DNA from: a candidate division LCP-89 bacterium B3_LCP
Lineage (GTDB): Bacteria > Electryoneota > B3-LCP
Direction of reading: 5' to 3'
DNA: 64,000 bases
NCBI GenBank assembly: GCA_005223185.1
Contig: NJBN01000002.1
Coordinates: 519,036-583,035 of the forward strand
In this document: positions 50,284 to 58,672 of the stretch, piece after piece
Numbering within the stretch: position 1 is the stretch's first letter
Layout: every line of letters starts with the position of its first letter
Position numbers and translations under genes: made by a program
The notes under the pieces: generated by a model
Database searches by the model: none
The model's input: only the letters and a program-made list of their open reading frames with translations
What the model was told of the DNA's origin: nothing

Positions 50284-50334
50284 CAATACCCGAAAGGGAT
50301 AAATTATAGTAGCCGTAGGTGAAACCTGCGGAAT
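50284..50334. repeat. Repeat ACCCGAAAGGGATA + AGTAGCCGTAGGTGAAACCT, copy 1
   Basis: Two hairpins in a row: CCCGAAAGGG and CCGTAGGT-GAA-ACCTGCGG. Copy 2 is at 54220-54266 with the same order and spacing. Confidence 0.8.
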
Positions 50335-50347
50335 TCTCCCCCCACCC

Positions 50348-51871
50348 CTAACTCGAGTTCTTGAGTTTATTCTTGAGTATTTTACCAGAAGGGCTTTCAG
50401 GCAGCTGTTGATAAAATTGGATATAGCGCGGGCATTTGTATTTCGCCAGTCTTTCCTTGCAGTAGGAGGCTAAGTCTTCAGCGGACAGTGTCTCACCTTC
50501 GTTGATGACTATACAGGCTTTTATCTCTTCGCCCTGAACGTAATCGGGAATCCCGATTATGGCGGCTTCTTTAATGGATGGATGAGCACGCAGAAGTTCC
50601 TCTATTTCTGCCGGGTAAACGTTAAAACCGCTCTTTACGATCATGTCTGTTTTACGGTCGATAATGTGAAGGTAACCATCATCGTCAGCGAATCCCATAT
50701 CTCCGGAATGAAACCAGCCATCTTTCACCACTTCACGGGTAGCTTCCGGGCGGTTTAAATATCCCTTCATAAGATAATCACTGCGAATGATCAACTCCCC
50801 AACTTCGCCGCAGCGGACGTCTTCGCCAGAGTCGTCAACTACCCGCACTTCCACGCCATCCACGGGCATGCCTACCGATCCAGCATGACGATCACGATGC
50901 ATATGGTTGAAAGTCGCCAATGCGGTTGTTTCACACAAACCGTAACTTTCTAATATCTCTGTATTGAATTTCTCTTCGAAGGATTTCATCAGATCGGGCT
51001 TCAACGCTGACCCGCCTGAGACGCAGTAGCGCACGGAACTGAAATCGTATTGGTCACTGTTCGGATACGTTAACATCATGCTGAACATCGAAGGATTGCC
51101 CATGAAGATGGTCACTTGGTGCTTTTTAATAGCAGTTAAGGCGTCTTCAGGCTCAAATTCTGGCAAAAGGACCAGGGAAGCTCCAGCACCAATTCCCGTA
51201 TTCATCACAGCCGTTTGACCGAAAGCATGGAAAAACGGCAGGATGCCCAATATTCTATCATCAGGACGCGCCTGGAAGAGGTTGATACACATTTGGGCGT
51301 TACCCAGCAAGGCAGAATGAGTCAGTTCCGCGCCCTTGGGTCGCCCGGTAGTGCCTGCAGTATAGAGAATTACCGCTGTATCATTCGATGAAACATCTGC
51401 TACCATTTCGTCCGGCTGATGTTCTTCAATAAGTCTTTCAAAGTGCAGGACATTATGCGGAACTTTATCACCCTGGATTATCTGGTGCCGTAAGGTTGTC
51501 AATGATTCAGAAGCAGAGAGGACGTCCTCTATCTTCTCAATTCCAGAGATAATTGCGCGTGCTTCGCAGTCATCCATGAGGTAGTGAAGTTCACGCGCTT
51601 TCAGCATCACGTTAGCGGGAACTACCACAGCTCCGGCTGCTAATATGGCATAATAAGCGATGATATATTCAACTGAATTGGGCAGCACTAATATGATGCG
51701 GCTGCCCCTCTGAATTCCGATTTCCTTTAGCGCGGAACTAAACCGGCAGGAAGAATCCCATACTGTTTTTGCTTTGGTCTCTTCATCGCCTGTTATACAC
51801 AGGATCCTAGCAGGATCCGCAATAACGTATTTTTTGAGTAGATTCGCTAAGTTGTTGTCTGTTATTTCCAT
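50348..51871 (-). CDS. Long-chain acyl-CoA synthetase-like AMP-binding enzyme
   Basis: The 507-residue ANL-family enzyme activates a carboxylic acid as acyl-AMP and then as acyl-CoA. Seen: the P-loop ILYTAGTTGRPKGAE, A5 YGLCETTA, A7 GWFHSGDMG, A8 IDRKTDMIVKSGFNVYPAEIE and the C-terminal catalytic Lys in SPSGKILKN. The sequence is close to FadD and similar medium/long-chain ligases; chain length is not readable. No membrane segment. It lies 9 bp after a small gene and is probably in the comM transcript. Confidence 0.9.
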   Translation of the reverse strand: MEITDNNLANLLKKYVIADPARILCITGDEETKAKTVWDSSCRFSSALKEIGIQRGSRIILVLPNSVEYIIAYYAILAAGAVVVPANVMLKARELHYLMDDCEARAIISGIEKIEDVLSASESLTTLRHQIIQGDKVPHNVLHFERLIEEHQPDEMVADVSSNDTAVILYTAGTTGRPKGAELTHSALLGNAQMCINLFQARPDDRILGILPFFHAFGQTAVMNTGIGAGASLVLLPEFEPEDALTAIKKHQVTIFMGNPSMFSMMLTYPNSDQYDFSSVRYCVSGGSALKPDLMKSFEEKFNTEILESYGLCETTALATFNHMHRDRHAGSVGMPVDGVEVRVVDDSGEDVRCGEVGELIIRSDYLMKGYLNRPEATREVVKDGWFHSGDMGFADDDGYLHIIDRKTDMIVKSGFNVYPAEIEELLRAHPSIKEAAIIGIPDYVQGEEIKACIVINEGETLSAEDLASYCKERLAKYKCPRYIQFYQQLPESPSGKILKNKLKNSS

Positions 51872-51880
51872 GTCTCATAT

Positions 51881-52147
51881 TTACGAGTTATCACGTCCAT
51901 CTTCGCAGAAATGCTCTATCCAGTAACGAAATCGCGACCCGTAGATCATATCATATAATTTCATCTGGTCCGGGATGATTGCTTCTGCTGAGGAACGCGT
52001 CTCTTCGGCAAGCGTCAATGCCTGCCTTTTATTCAACTGACCGGTGACAACGCGTCTTCCTGCAGAATCCACCAAGCGCTGCAGAGTGCGGAGTTTCCTG
52101 TCTTCCCGCTGCTGTTCGGGCGTCAGTTGGTTGAAAAAATCATCCAC
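51881..52147 (-). CDS. Hypothetical 88-residue protein
   Basis: A short acidic/basic helical protein (FFNQLTPEQQREDRKLRTLQ then NKRQALTLAEETRSSAEAII). No Cys, no signal peptide and no known family. It overlaps the end of the Mut7-C-like gene by 8 bp and ends 9 bp before the acyl-CoA synthetase, so it is well embedded in the operon and likely real. Confidence 0.6.
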   Translation of the reverse strand: MDDFFNQLTPEQQREDRKLRTLQRLVDSAGRRVVTGQLNKRQALTLAEETRSSAEAIIPDQMKLYDMIYGSRFRYWIEHFCEDGRDNS

Positions 52148-52628
52148 CGGCTTCTCCCTCTCTCCATCCCCAGCTTTCCAGCTTCTGCCTCATCCGTTTC
52201 AGGTGACTGCCCTGCCAGTAGATCCTCTTACAGGAAGTACAATGCTGGAATTTGTTGAAATTCTGAAGAATCCTCTCAGGAACTTTATTCAATAGCTTCT
52301 CTTCAGGTATAGCAGTCAGAAGTAAGTTGCATTTCAGACAGCGAGAAAAGTAGGTGACTCCTTCGCGAATTGTATATTGCTCATCGATCTCATCAAGCTG
52401 GTCAGGCACTTCATCAGTTTCCAGCAAGAAGTATTTGATTCCATAATGAAGACCAGGAGTTGCCGGGCTTTTTAGCACCCATACTCTTCTCTCTTCTATA
52501 GATCTGGCGATGGCATCACGATGAGAGAGGTCACTGCGGCATAGTGCGTCAAATCCTAACATTCTCAACGCCTTACATAACGGAAAAAGCTCCGTTTCGA
52601 GGATAAAACTGTGAGTAGCTAGACTCAC
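52140..52628 (-). CDS. Mut7-C-like (DUF82) protein with degenerate PIN-type half
   Basis: The 162-residue protein ends in the Mut7-C zinc part: YFSRCLKCNLLL, then CTSCKRIYWQGSHLKRM, two Cys pairs that bind zinc. The N-terminal PIN-like half is altered: the usual opening with an Asp ([FL]LVD.ML..L..WLR) reads FILETELFPLCKALRMLGFD, and the LTRD motif reads VLKSP, so catalytic acids appear lost. RNase activity is doubtful. The start is GTG at 52628, overlapping the comM stop (GTGA). Confidence 0.72.
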   Translation of the reverse strand: MSLATHSFILETELFPLCKALRMLGFDALCRSDLSHRDAIARSIEERRVWVLKSPATPGLHYGIKYFLLETDEVPDQLDEIDEQYTIREGVTYFSRCLKCNLLLTAIPEEKLLNKVPERILQNFNKFQHCTSCKRIYWQGSHLKRMRQKLESWGWREGEAGG

Positions 52629-54160
52629 ATTATGTTCTCCCGATCCAGTGAACGATATTGAATGGCTTCAGCTACGTGAGCAGGGAGTATCTTATCAGAT
52701 TTCTCCAGATCAGCTATGGTTCGCCCGACCTTCAGTATGCGGTCGTAGGCTCGAGCGGATAATCCCAGTCGGTCAATTGCAGATCGCAGCAGGTTCATGC
52801 CATCTGCATCTAAAGAACAGTAGGTTTGTAACTCATTAGAGGTCATGTGAGCGTTGGCATAGATACCGTTTAGATCTTTAAAACGCTTAGTCTGGATTTC
52901 ACGCGCTTCCTGCACTCGCTCGCGAACAGCGCTTGATGATTCCCCTTGTGAAAGTGATGCCAGATCTTCAAAAGGCACTGATGGCACCTCCAAATGTATA
53001 TCGACGCGATCCATTAACGGTCCGGAAACGCGCGCGCGATAACGCTGAATAACCACTGGTGAACAGGTGCATTCATTCTTGATATCACCGTAATATCCAC
53101 AGGGGCAGGGATTCATAGCGGCAACCAGCATAAAGCGAGCAGGATAGGTAATAGAGGTCATCGCTCGGGCAATAGTAACGTAAGTGTCTTCCATCGGCTG
53201 GCGCATGACTTCCAGGACGTTGCGCTTGTATTCCGGCAGTTCATCCAGAAAGAGGACTCCATTGTGCGCCATAGAGACTTCTCCGGGGCGAGGATACTTA
53301 CCTCCGCCGATTAGACCCGGCCCCGAAATTGTGTGATGGGGCGACCTATATGGTCTGGTCGCTAATAGAGGCTGTTCAGGCGGCAGAATACCAGCTACTG
53401 AATGTATCTTGGTCGTCTCCAAGGCTTCGTTAAGCGTTAACTGCGGGAGTACGGTGGGAAAACGCTTCGCCAACATGGTTTTTCCTGACCCTGGGGGACC
53501 TATCATCACTAAATTATGACTGCCGGCAGCAGCGATTTCCAGCGCTCTCTTGGCGGCATCCTGCCCTTTAACGTCATTAAGATCAACAGGATATAGTGAG
53601 TGCTGGCTGAAAAGATCGCTGGTGTCCACATGTATAGGGGTTAAGGAAACATCGGCATTCAAAAAATCGACAACTTCAGATAGGGTGGTAACACCATAAA
53701 CGTCTATTCCCGGCGCCATAGCAGCCTCTCCGGCGTTAACCTCAGGGAGAACAATCGCTTTGAAGCCCTTGATCTGCGCTGCTAAAGCTAAACTTAAAGC
53801 GCCGTGAATGGGTCTGATCTTACCCTCCAGAGATACCTCACCAAGCATAATGAAATCATCCAGATGATCGGAATTAAGCTGCCCGGAAGCTGCCAATATT
53901 CCGATGGCAATAGGGAGATCATAACTTGAGCCTTCCTTGCGTATATCCGCTGGTGCAAGATTGATGGTTATCCTTTTCTGCGGGAAGAAAAACCCGGAGT
54001 TCTTTATGGCAGCCAGGACTCTTTCCTTGGATTCCTTCACGGCATTATCCGGCAAACCGACAGTTGCGTATCCGGGTATGAAACCTTCCAGGTGAGTTTC
54101 AACCACTACTATATAGCCGTCAATTCCGTGTGTGGCGGCAGAAAAAACTGTACGAACCAT
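52625..54160 (-). CDS. comM: YifB/ComM family magnesium chelatase-like AAA+ ATPase
   Basis: The 511-residue protein has an N-terminal Lon-protease-like fold (about 20-165, VVETHLEGFIPGYATVGLPDN), a AAA+ core with Walker A GPPGSGKTMLAKR and Walker B FLDELPEYKRNVLEVMRQP, a CGYYGD zinc-like loop and a C-terminal helical domain (SARAYDRILKVGRTIADL). ComM is a hexameric helicase that helps branch migration in natural transformation; YifB homologues elsewhere have no proven role. First gene of an operon with the Mut7-C-like, small and acyl-CoA synthetase genes. Confidence 0.94.
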   Translation of the reverse strand: MVRTVFSAATHGIDGYIVVVETHLEGFIPGYATVGLPDNAVKESKERVLAAIKNSGFFFPQKRITINLAPADIRKEGSSYDLPIAIGILAASGQLNSDHLDDFIMLGEVSLEGKIRPIHGALSLALAAQIKGFKAIVLPEVNAGEAAMAPGIDVYGVTTLSEVVDFLNADVSLTPIHVDTSDLFSQHSLYPVDLNDVKGQDAAKRALEIAAAGSHNLVMIGPPGSGKTMLAKRFPTVLPQLTLNEALETTKIHSVAGILPPEQPLLATRPYRSPHHTISGPGLIGGGKYPRPGEVSMAHNGVLFLDELPEYKRNVLEVMRQPMEDTYVTIARAMTSITYPARFMLVAAMNPCPCGYYGDIKNECTCSPVVIQRYRARVSGPLMDRVDIHLEVPSVPFEDLASLSQGESSSAVRERVQEAREIQTKRFKDLNGIYANAHMTSNELQTYCSLDADGMNLLRSAIDRLGLSARAYDRILKVGRTIADLEKSDKILPAHVAEAIQYRSLDRENIM

Positions 54161-54219
54161 ATTGAAGACTCAGAATATTGGTGGTTAGATGTGTAGTTTA
54201 TTTATAACTTGGTACTTTC

Positions 54220-54266
54220 AATCCCCGAAGGGGATACACTATAGTAGCCGCAGGTGAAACCTGCGG
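54220..54266. repeat. Repeat ATCCCCGAAGGGGAT + AGTAGCCGCAGGTGAAACCT, copy 2
   Basis: Same two-hairpin layout as 50284-50334, with perfect stems here (ATCCCCGAAGGGGAT and CCGCAGGT-GAA-ACCTGCGG). It lies in the leader of comM. Further small hairpins follow up to 54420 (ATCCTGAAGGGAT, GACCCTCTCAGGGTC, GCCTCTACGGGGC). No gene in 54161-54528. Confidence 0.8.
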
Positions 54267-54468
54267 ATGTGTGAAATCACATTGTTTTTTGCGATCCTGA
54301 AGGGATCGAATAACCTAACCTACTTAGTTTGACCCTCTCAGGGTCAATTGGCCACTCGATGTGTGTCTGTGCCACAGGCTGCGTCTGCGGTTACTTTTGT
54401 TACGCCTCTACGGGGCTTAGAATTGATAGCACATGTGACGTAGTTCTCACACGTTATCGTAAACTTAT

Positions 54469-54497
54469 AATTTAGCAAACATTGTTTGAAATGTCAA
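54469..54497 (-). promoter_or_regulatory. Promoter of the comM operon
   Basis: Minus strand: TTGACA (54492-54497), 17 bp, TAAATT (54469-54474). The transcript would have a leader of about 300 bases full of hairpin repeats. Confidence 0.7.
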
Positions 54498-54528
54498 GTG
54501 ATTCTTTGGGCGTGAGCTTTCGTGAAAG

Positions 54529-55443
54529 TCAACTTAGGGTTCGCACGAAACCGCGGCGATAGGCGCTGTAAATTAAATAGGTAAGTAGCGGGGATGGTAT
54601 GAGGAATGACTGACAAAGGGATGCAACTCCAAGTAAGGTTTTGTAAAATACTCCGTTCGTAGCTGCACCCATGAACAGGTGTTTCCAGGTTTTACCAGTT
54701 GGTTGGGTTAAATCATCTAAGTGCAATTCTGCTGATACTTCCGGATGTTTTTTAAGTATCAAAGGGATGCTGTGTTCGCCGTACACTTCCAGTTTACGGA
54801 TGATCTCTTTCAAAGGTCGCAGGTGGTGGTGGTAGGCGACAGCTTGAGGAAGAAAAACCAGTTCCGATCCTGCTTTAACAAAGCGCAGACCCAATTCCAG
54901 ATCTTCGCCGCCGTAAACCGTGAAATTGGTGTCAAACCCCCCTAATTCAACGAAGGTCGATCTGCGGAAAGAAGCCAACCCTGAGGCGAAGTACCTACCG
55001 GGCATAGTTTGTCCAGGTTTCAGGCGGGCTCCGCCACGCTTAATGTAATACCTGCCGAAAGCTTGCTTCGCTAACAAATCCGGAAATCGCTGCGCGCCTA
55101 CCCCAACGGCTTTGTCTTTCTGTTCATGTAATTGTAAATGGGTAGAGACGTAGTCCGGTGTCGCCTCTATATCGCTATCCAGGAGCAGGATGATTTCACC
55201 GTTTGCTTTGTCAACGCCGTAGTTTCGGCATCCGGCTCGACCCCGGTTCTCGTCCAATTTATATATGTGGAGATTAAGATCACCTGAGAATGTTTTCGCT
55301 ACTTGCGAAGTATCATCAATGGAAGCGTCATCCACAAGAACTACTTCGAAATCACGCACATTTTGGCTAAGAAGCCCGCCTAACACTTTCGGCAGCGTTG
55401 ACGAAGCGTTGTACGCGGGGATGACTATTGACGTGGAAGACAT
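54529..55443 (-). CDS. Family 2 glycosyltransferase
   Basis: The 304-residue GT-A enzyme has IVIPAYNASSTLPKVL, FEVVLVDDASIDDT, the DxD-type LLLDSDIEATPD (about 90-101) and the acceptor-side GGEDLELGLRF near residue 185. A hydrophobic stretch near 255-290 may touch the membrane. It probably adds a sugar to a cell-surface glycan. It lies downstream of another glycosyltransferase by 10 bp and of the envelope/poly-gamma-glutamate genes, so it may be cotranscribed with them. Confidence 0.87.
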   Translation of the reverse strand: MSSTSIVIPAYNASSTLPKVLGGLLSQNVRDFEVVLVDDASIDDTSQVAKTFSGDLNLHIYKLDENRGRAGCRNYGVDKANGEIILLLDSDIEATPDYVSTHLQLHEQKDKAVGVGAQRFPDLLAKQAFGRYYIKRGGARLKPGQTMPGRYFASGLASFRRSTFVELGGFDTNFTVYGGEDLELGLRFVKAGSELVFLPQAVAYHHHLRPLKEIIRKLEVYGEHSIPLILKKHPEVSAELHLDDLTQPTGKTWKHLFMGAATNGVFYKTLLGVASLCQSFLIPSPLLTYLIYSAYRRGFVRTLS

Positions 55444-55453
55444 AGATTAAAGA

Positions 55454-56551
55454 TTAAAGCTTGATTCCTGCATCCTGGTAATATCGATACAACTGATCCA
55501 TCACCGCATCCAGACTGTGGTTTTCTTCCACCCATTTACGCCCTTCTTTTCCTAATTGGCGGCGGTGATCCCGGTTTTCGATTAATTCCACTAACTTGTC
55601 TTTCAGACTGTTTTCATCTACATTTACGAATGGGTGATCGGTGAAGAAGGCATCGCATTTATCATTCATGCGGGTGCAGGTGGGGACCCCCATAGCCAGC
55701 GTTTCCAAGGAATTCATACCGTATCCCCAGCCACCGCGATCAGCTATCTGATCGACCGCTATATCCCAGCGTTCTTTGCGGCGCATGCACTCATCGTTGG
55801 GCAGTCCTTCCACCAGATCAAATTTCACGGGGAAGTCCCTTTCAAGTTCATTCATTACTTTAATGATATGGTCTGTTCCCTTGAAATGACGGGCACTTTG
55901 GGCTCTGCATGCATGACCGATGATCAAAGGATCATTTTCGACTTCTTTCATATCAAAGCGTTTAACGTCCAGAGGAAGGTGCAGATATTTGATATTGGGG
56001 TGTTTGTCCAGGAGATCCAGTTCGCTGGTAAGATTCAAGTCGCTGATCTCATCCACAGCGGGTATCACCCCCCGGTTACGCAGGTCGGTGCCGTGGTAAA
56101 AACAGACGATTCTTCCTCCCCTGTTTTTCATCCGCCTGATGAAGCGGGCATTGCGGAAGAAATCCAATCCCTGATCCAGATGATACAGGTCGAACCGGTC
56201 AAATTCAAATTCTCCGATGACACGATTGATCCTACCGGAGATCAGAAAATCACGCAGAAAGAAAAAAACCGCTTCCGCGGCTGTCGAAGTCTGCCAGGTG
56301 GGTGGGTAACCTGGACGATCCGCCTCAGCGCGCATTTCAGGAGCGGAGCGATACAAGATTTTCTTCAGATTCTTCACCCATGCGGCGTCCGGCATGAAAG
56401 GCAGATTTAAGCAGACGTCTTCCGGGAAACTGGAAGGAGAAGGGTAGAAAGTAGCATAACGGCATTCGTTACCGCGATTGCGGTGCCCCTTCTGGAACAA
56501 CGATAAGGTACCGGAAACGTGTTCGGGTGATATGTATAAAATGCGCGCCAC
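55454..56551 (-). CDS. Glycosyltransferase, GT-B fold (GT4-like)
   Basis: The 365-residue protein starts ILYISPEHVSGTLSLFQKGH (first Rossmann half) and ends with YGMNSLETLAMGVPTCTRM and ENRDHRRQLGKEGRKWVEENH, the E...G.P pattern of the GT4 donor domain. The start is GTG at 56551, immediately after the stop of the K+-channel gene. Target sugar unknown; a surface glycan is likely given the neighbouring GT2. Confidence 0.82.
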   Translation of the reverse strand: MARILYISPEHVSGTLSLFQKGHRNRGNECRYATFYPSPSSFPEDVCLNLPFMPDAAWVKNLKKILYRSAPEMRAEADRPGYPPTWQTSTAAEAVFFFLRDFLISGRINRVIGEFEFDRFDLYHLDQGLDFFRNARFIRRMKNRGGRIVCFYHGTDLRNRGVIPAVDEISDLNLTSELDLLDKHPNIKYLHLPLDVKRFDMKEVENDPLIIGHACRAQSARHFKGTDHIIKVMNELERDFPVKFDLVEGLPNDECMRRKERWDIAVDQIADRGGWGYGMNSLETLAMGVPTCTRMNDKCDAFFTDHPFVNVDENSLKDKLVELIENRDHRRQLGKEGRKWVEENHSLDAVMDQLYRYYQDAGIKL

Positions 56552-57550
56552 TTATTTTGCCATCTGTTCTAATTTCTTTATCTGATCGACATGTCCCACG
56601 ACCACGAGTTGATCGCCAGAGCGTATCTGCGCATCGCTGTCGGGATTAGGTATCATATCGCTGCCATCACGAATTAAACCGATGATTAAAGCTCCACCAG
56701 TTTCTCTGCGGATATTTGATTCTTTCAAAGTGTGATCAGCGAGAGGACTCGAATCGCTCACGTTGACCAATTCCATCCGTAGGGAAAGCTCATCTTTACC
56801 GGTCATTACGTCCAGGAAATCGACTATTTCTGGACGAACCAAAATCGAAGCCATACGGCGCCCACCGATCTGATAGGGCAGGATCACGCGGTCGGCGCCC
56901 GCTTTAAGCAGTTTACTCTCTGAAGCTTCATCGGTTCCACGTGCGATGATGAAGAGATCTGGGTTCAATCCTCGAGCGGATAACGAAACGTAAACGTTAC
57001 CCATATCGGTAGGCAGTGCGGTTAGAAGCCCTTTAGCTCTTTCTACGCCTGCTTGTATGAGTACTTCATCGTCAGTTGCATTACCCTGGATGGAAGGCAC
57101 ACCGTCCGACTGATGCTTCTGATAGACCGCCTCATCGGATTCTATTATCACGATGTCCCTGTCTTCTGCAATCAGTTCTTTGACAGCTTCGGAGCCCATT
57201 CTACCTGAACCGCAGACGATGTAATGTTTTTTTAACTTGGATAGTCGCTTCTGCATTTTTCCTACCCGAAATATTTCCTGAATCTGTCCGCTGACTAAGA
57301 ATGCGGTGAAATTTGAAAGACTGAAACCCACCAGCCCAACACCAACTAAGATTATAAAAATCGTATATAACTTACCGGTCTGAGACAGTGGCGCGACTTC
57401 TTTAAACCCCACAGTAGCCACTGTTATCACCGTCATGTACACTGAATCAGCGAAGGACCAGCCTTCAATTAAGCTGTAGCCGGTCGCGCCTGACAGCAGT
57501 ACGGTGAGTAAGAGTGCGGTGAAGAAAAGTAGCTTCTTTAGGATCGCCAT
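56552..57550 (-). CDS. Two-membrane-segment K+ channel with RCK (TrkA-N and TrkA-C) domains
   Basis: The 332-residue protein has membrane segments at about 8-28 and 60-85 with a pore helix and filter between them: TVATVGFKEVAPL where TVGYGD is usual, so the second filter Gly is Lys. A cytoplasmic RCK part follows: TrkA-N (HYIVCGSGRMGSEAVKELI, about 108-230) and TrkA-C (about 250-330). It should gate K+ by ligand binding, but the odd filter makes ion selectivity uncertain. It lies between glycosyltransferases and envelope genes, co-directional. Confidence 0.87.
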   Translation of the reverse strand: MAILKKLLFFTALLLTVLLSGATGYSLIEGWSFADSVYMTVITVATVGFKEVAPLSQTGKLYTIFIILVGVGLVGFSLSNFTAFLVSGQIQEIFRVGKMQKRLSKLKKHYIVCGSGRMGSEAVKELIAEDRDIVIIESDEAVYQKHQSDGVPSIQGNATDDEVLIQAGVERAKGLLTALPTDMGNVYVSLSARGLNPDLFIIARGTDEASESKLLKAGADRVILPYQIGGRRMASILVRPEIVDFLDVMTGKDELSLRMELVNVSDSSPLADHTLKESNIRRETGGALIIGLIRDGSDMIPNPDSDAQIRSGDQLVVVGHVDQIKKLEQMAK

Positions 57551-57588
57551 AAGAGGGGTAAAATTTCAGCGGAACCGGTATTGATGAT

Positions 57589-58665
57589 TTAGAAAACCGT
57601 ATATATCATCGTCAGTTCAATGGTGCGGTGATCGAAGTTCTTGATGCTGGAGACGATGGGATCGGGGGATTCGGTTCTGCGCTGGTCGTAAATAAAGCTA
57701 AATCCTACATTCAAATTCGACGATGGCGTGCAGGTGACAGTAGTCTCTATCCGATCGCGCCGGTCTTTCCTGCCTGCGTGGAATTTATCTATATCGAACG
57801 GTTGTCCGCTCTGATAGTATCGCAAACGCCGGTCGAAATCAATTCCTACCGACCAGTCGAATGCACTTTTAACAGGTAGTTTGTAATCTAAAGTGAACAA
57901 ATAACGGTTCTCTTCGTAGGAAGAATCACCATATTCCGTATCCTCTTCCACCAGAGTAACACCCAGGACGCTCGTTTGATCAAAACCTATATTATCGCTG
58001 ACTTTGAATTCATAGCCAAGTGAAAGATCAAACCCTAACGGTGATTCATAAGCACCTGAAACTCGGGTGAAATAGGCTTCTGAATCATATTCTGTGAAAT
58101 ATTCATTGTAATATATGTATTCCTTTCCGTATCTGACGTCAACCTCAAAGGGTTTGTGCCTGTACTTGATTCTGACGGAAGGGCGGTAGATATTGAAATT
58201 ACAGCTCTGGTACTGGTTTGTATCGCGGTCTTGGTAAATTCGTAGATAATAACCCGGCATGTATGAATATTGCAGATACAGGTATATACGATACCGGTAA
58301 GTCAACCGGGAGAGGAAGAAATGCGACTGACCGTTCTTCAGCGAATTAGAAGCGTACATGGAAAGCCTGCCGGAATAATACGGTCTCCAGCGAAAATACT
58401 TACCTAACTTGAAATCGTGATAAACCCGCAGTCCGAAGCTGTTTATCCAGTCATCAGATGTAGCTATTTCGGAAGGATAGTTTTCAGTGTTGTTTTCAAA
58501 GCGGTCGAGGTCACGCGGGGAATATTTCAGGATGTTATCGTCGTAACCGGAAGTCCAGAATACTTTCAACTTGATCGGTATCTTGTTGATCCCATAAACC
58601 TGTGATGGTATCACTACGCAGACAAGCAGGAGAATGAATATTATCTTCGAAGTAATTCTTTTCAC
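57589..58665 (-). CDS. Outer membrane beta-barrel protein of unknown family
   Basis: A signal peptide (about 1-25) and a body full of alternating aromatic/polar strands (for example RLTYRYRIYLYLQYSYMPGY and FDLSLGYEFKVSDNIG), ending in a strand with terminal Phe (ELTMIYTVF), as in outer membrane barrels; about 16 strands are plausible. It is 7 bp after a periplasmic beta-domain protein gene, which is 33 bp after the poly-gamma-glutamate genes. A pore for polymer export is a natural hypothesis. No family is recognised. Confidence 0.75.
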   Translation of the reverse strand: MKRITSKIIFILLLVCVVIPSQVYGINKIPIKLKVFWTSGYDDNILKYSPRDLDRFENNTENYPSEIATSDDWINSFGLRVYHDFKLGKYFRWRPYYSGRLSMYASNSLKNGQSHFFLSRLTYRYRIYLYLQYSYMPGYYLRIYQDRDTNQYQSCNFNIYRPSVRIKYRHKPFEVDVRYGKEYIYYNEYFTEYDSEAYFTRVSGAYESPLGFDLSLGYEFKVSDNIGFDQTSVLGVTLVEEDTEYGDSSYEENRYLFTLDYKLPVKSAFDWSVGIDFDRRLRYYQSGQPFDIDKFHAGRKDRRDRIETTVTCTPSSNLNVGFSFIYDQRRTESPDPIVSSIKNFDHRTIELTMIYTVF

Positions 58666-58672
58666 GTAAGGT

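Noticed and set aside
55634-56410. Plus-strand open frame of 258 codons
   Set aside because: It lies wholly inside the GT-B glycosyltransferase gene on the other strand and has no family signs.
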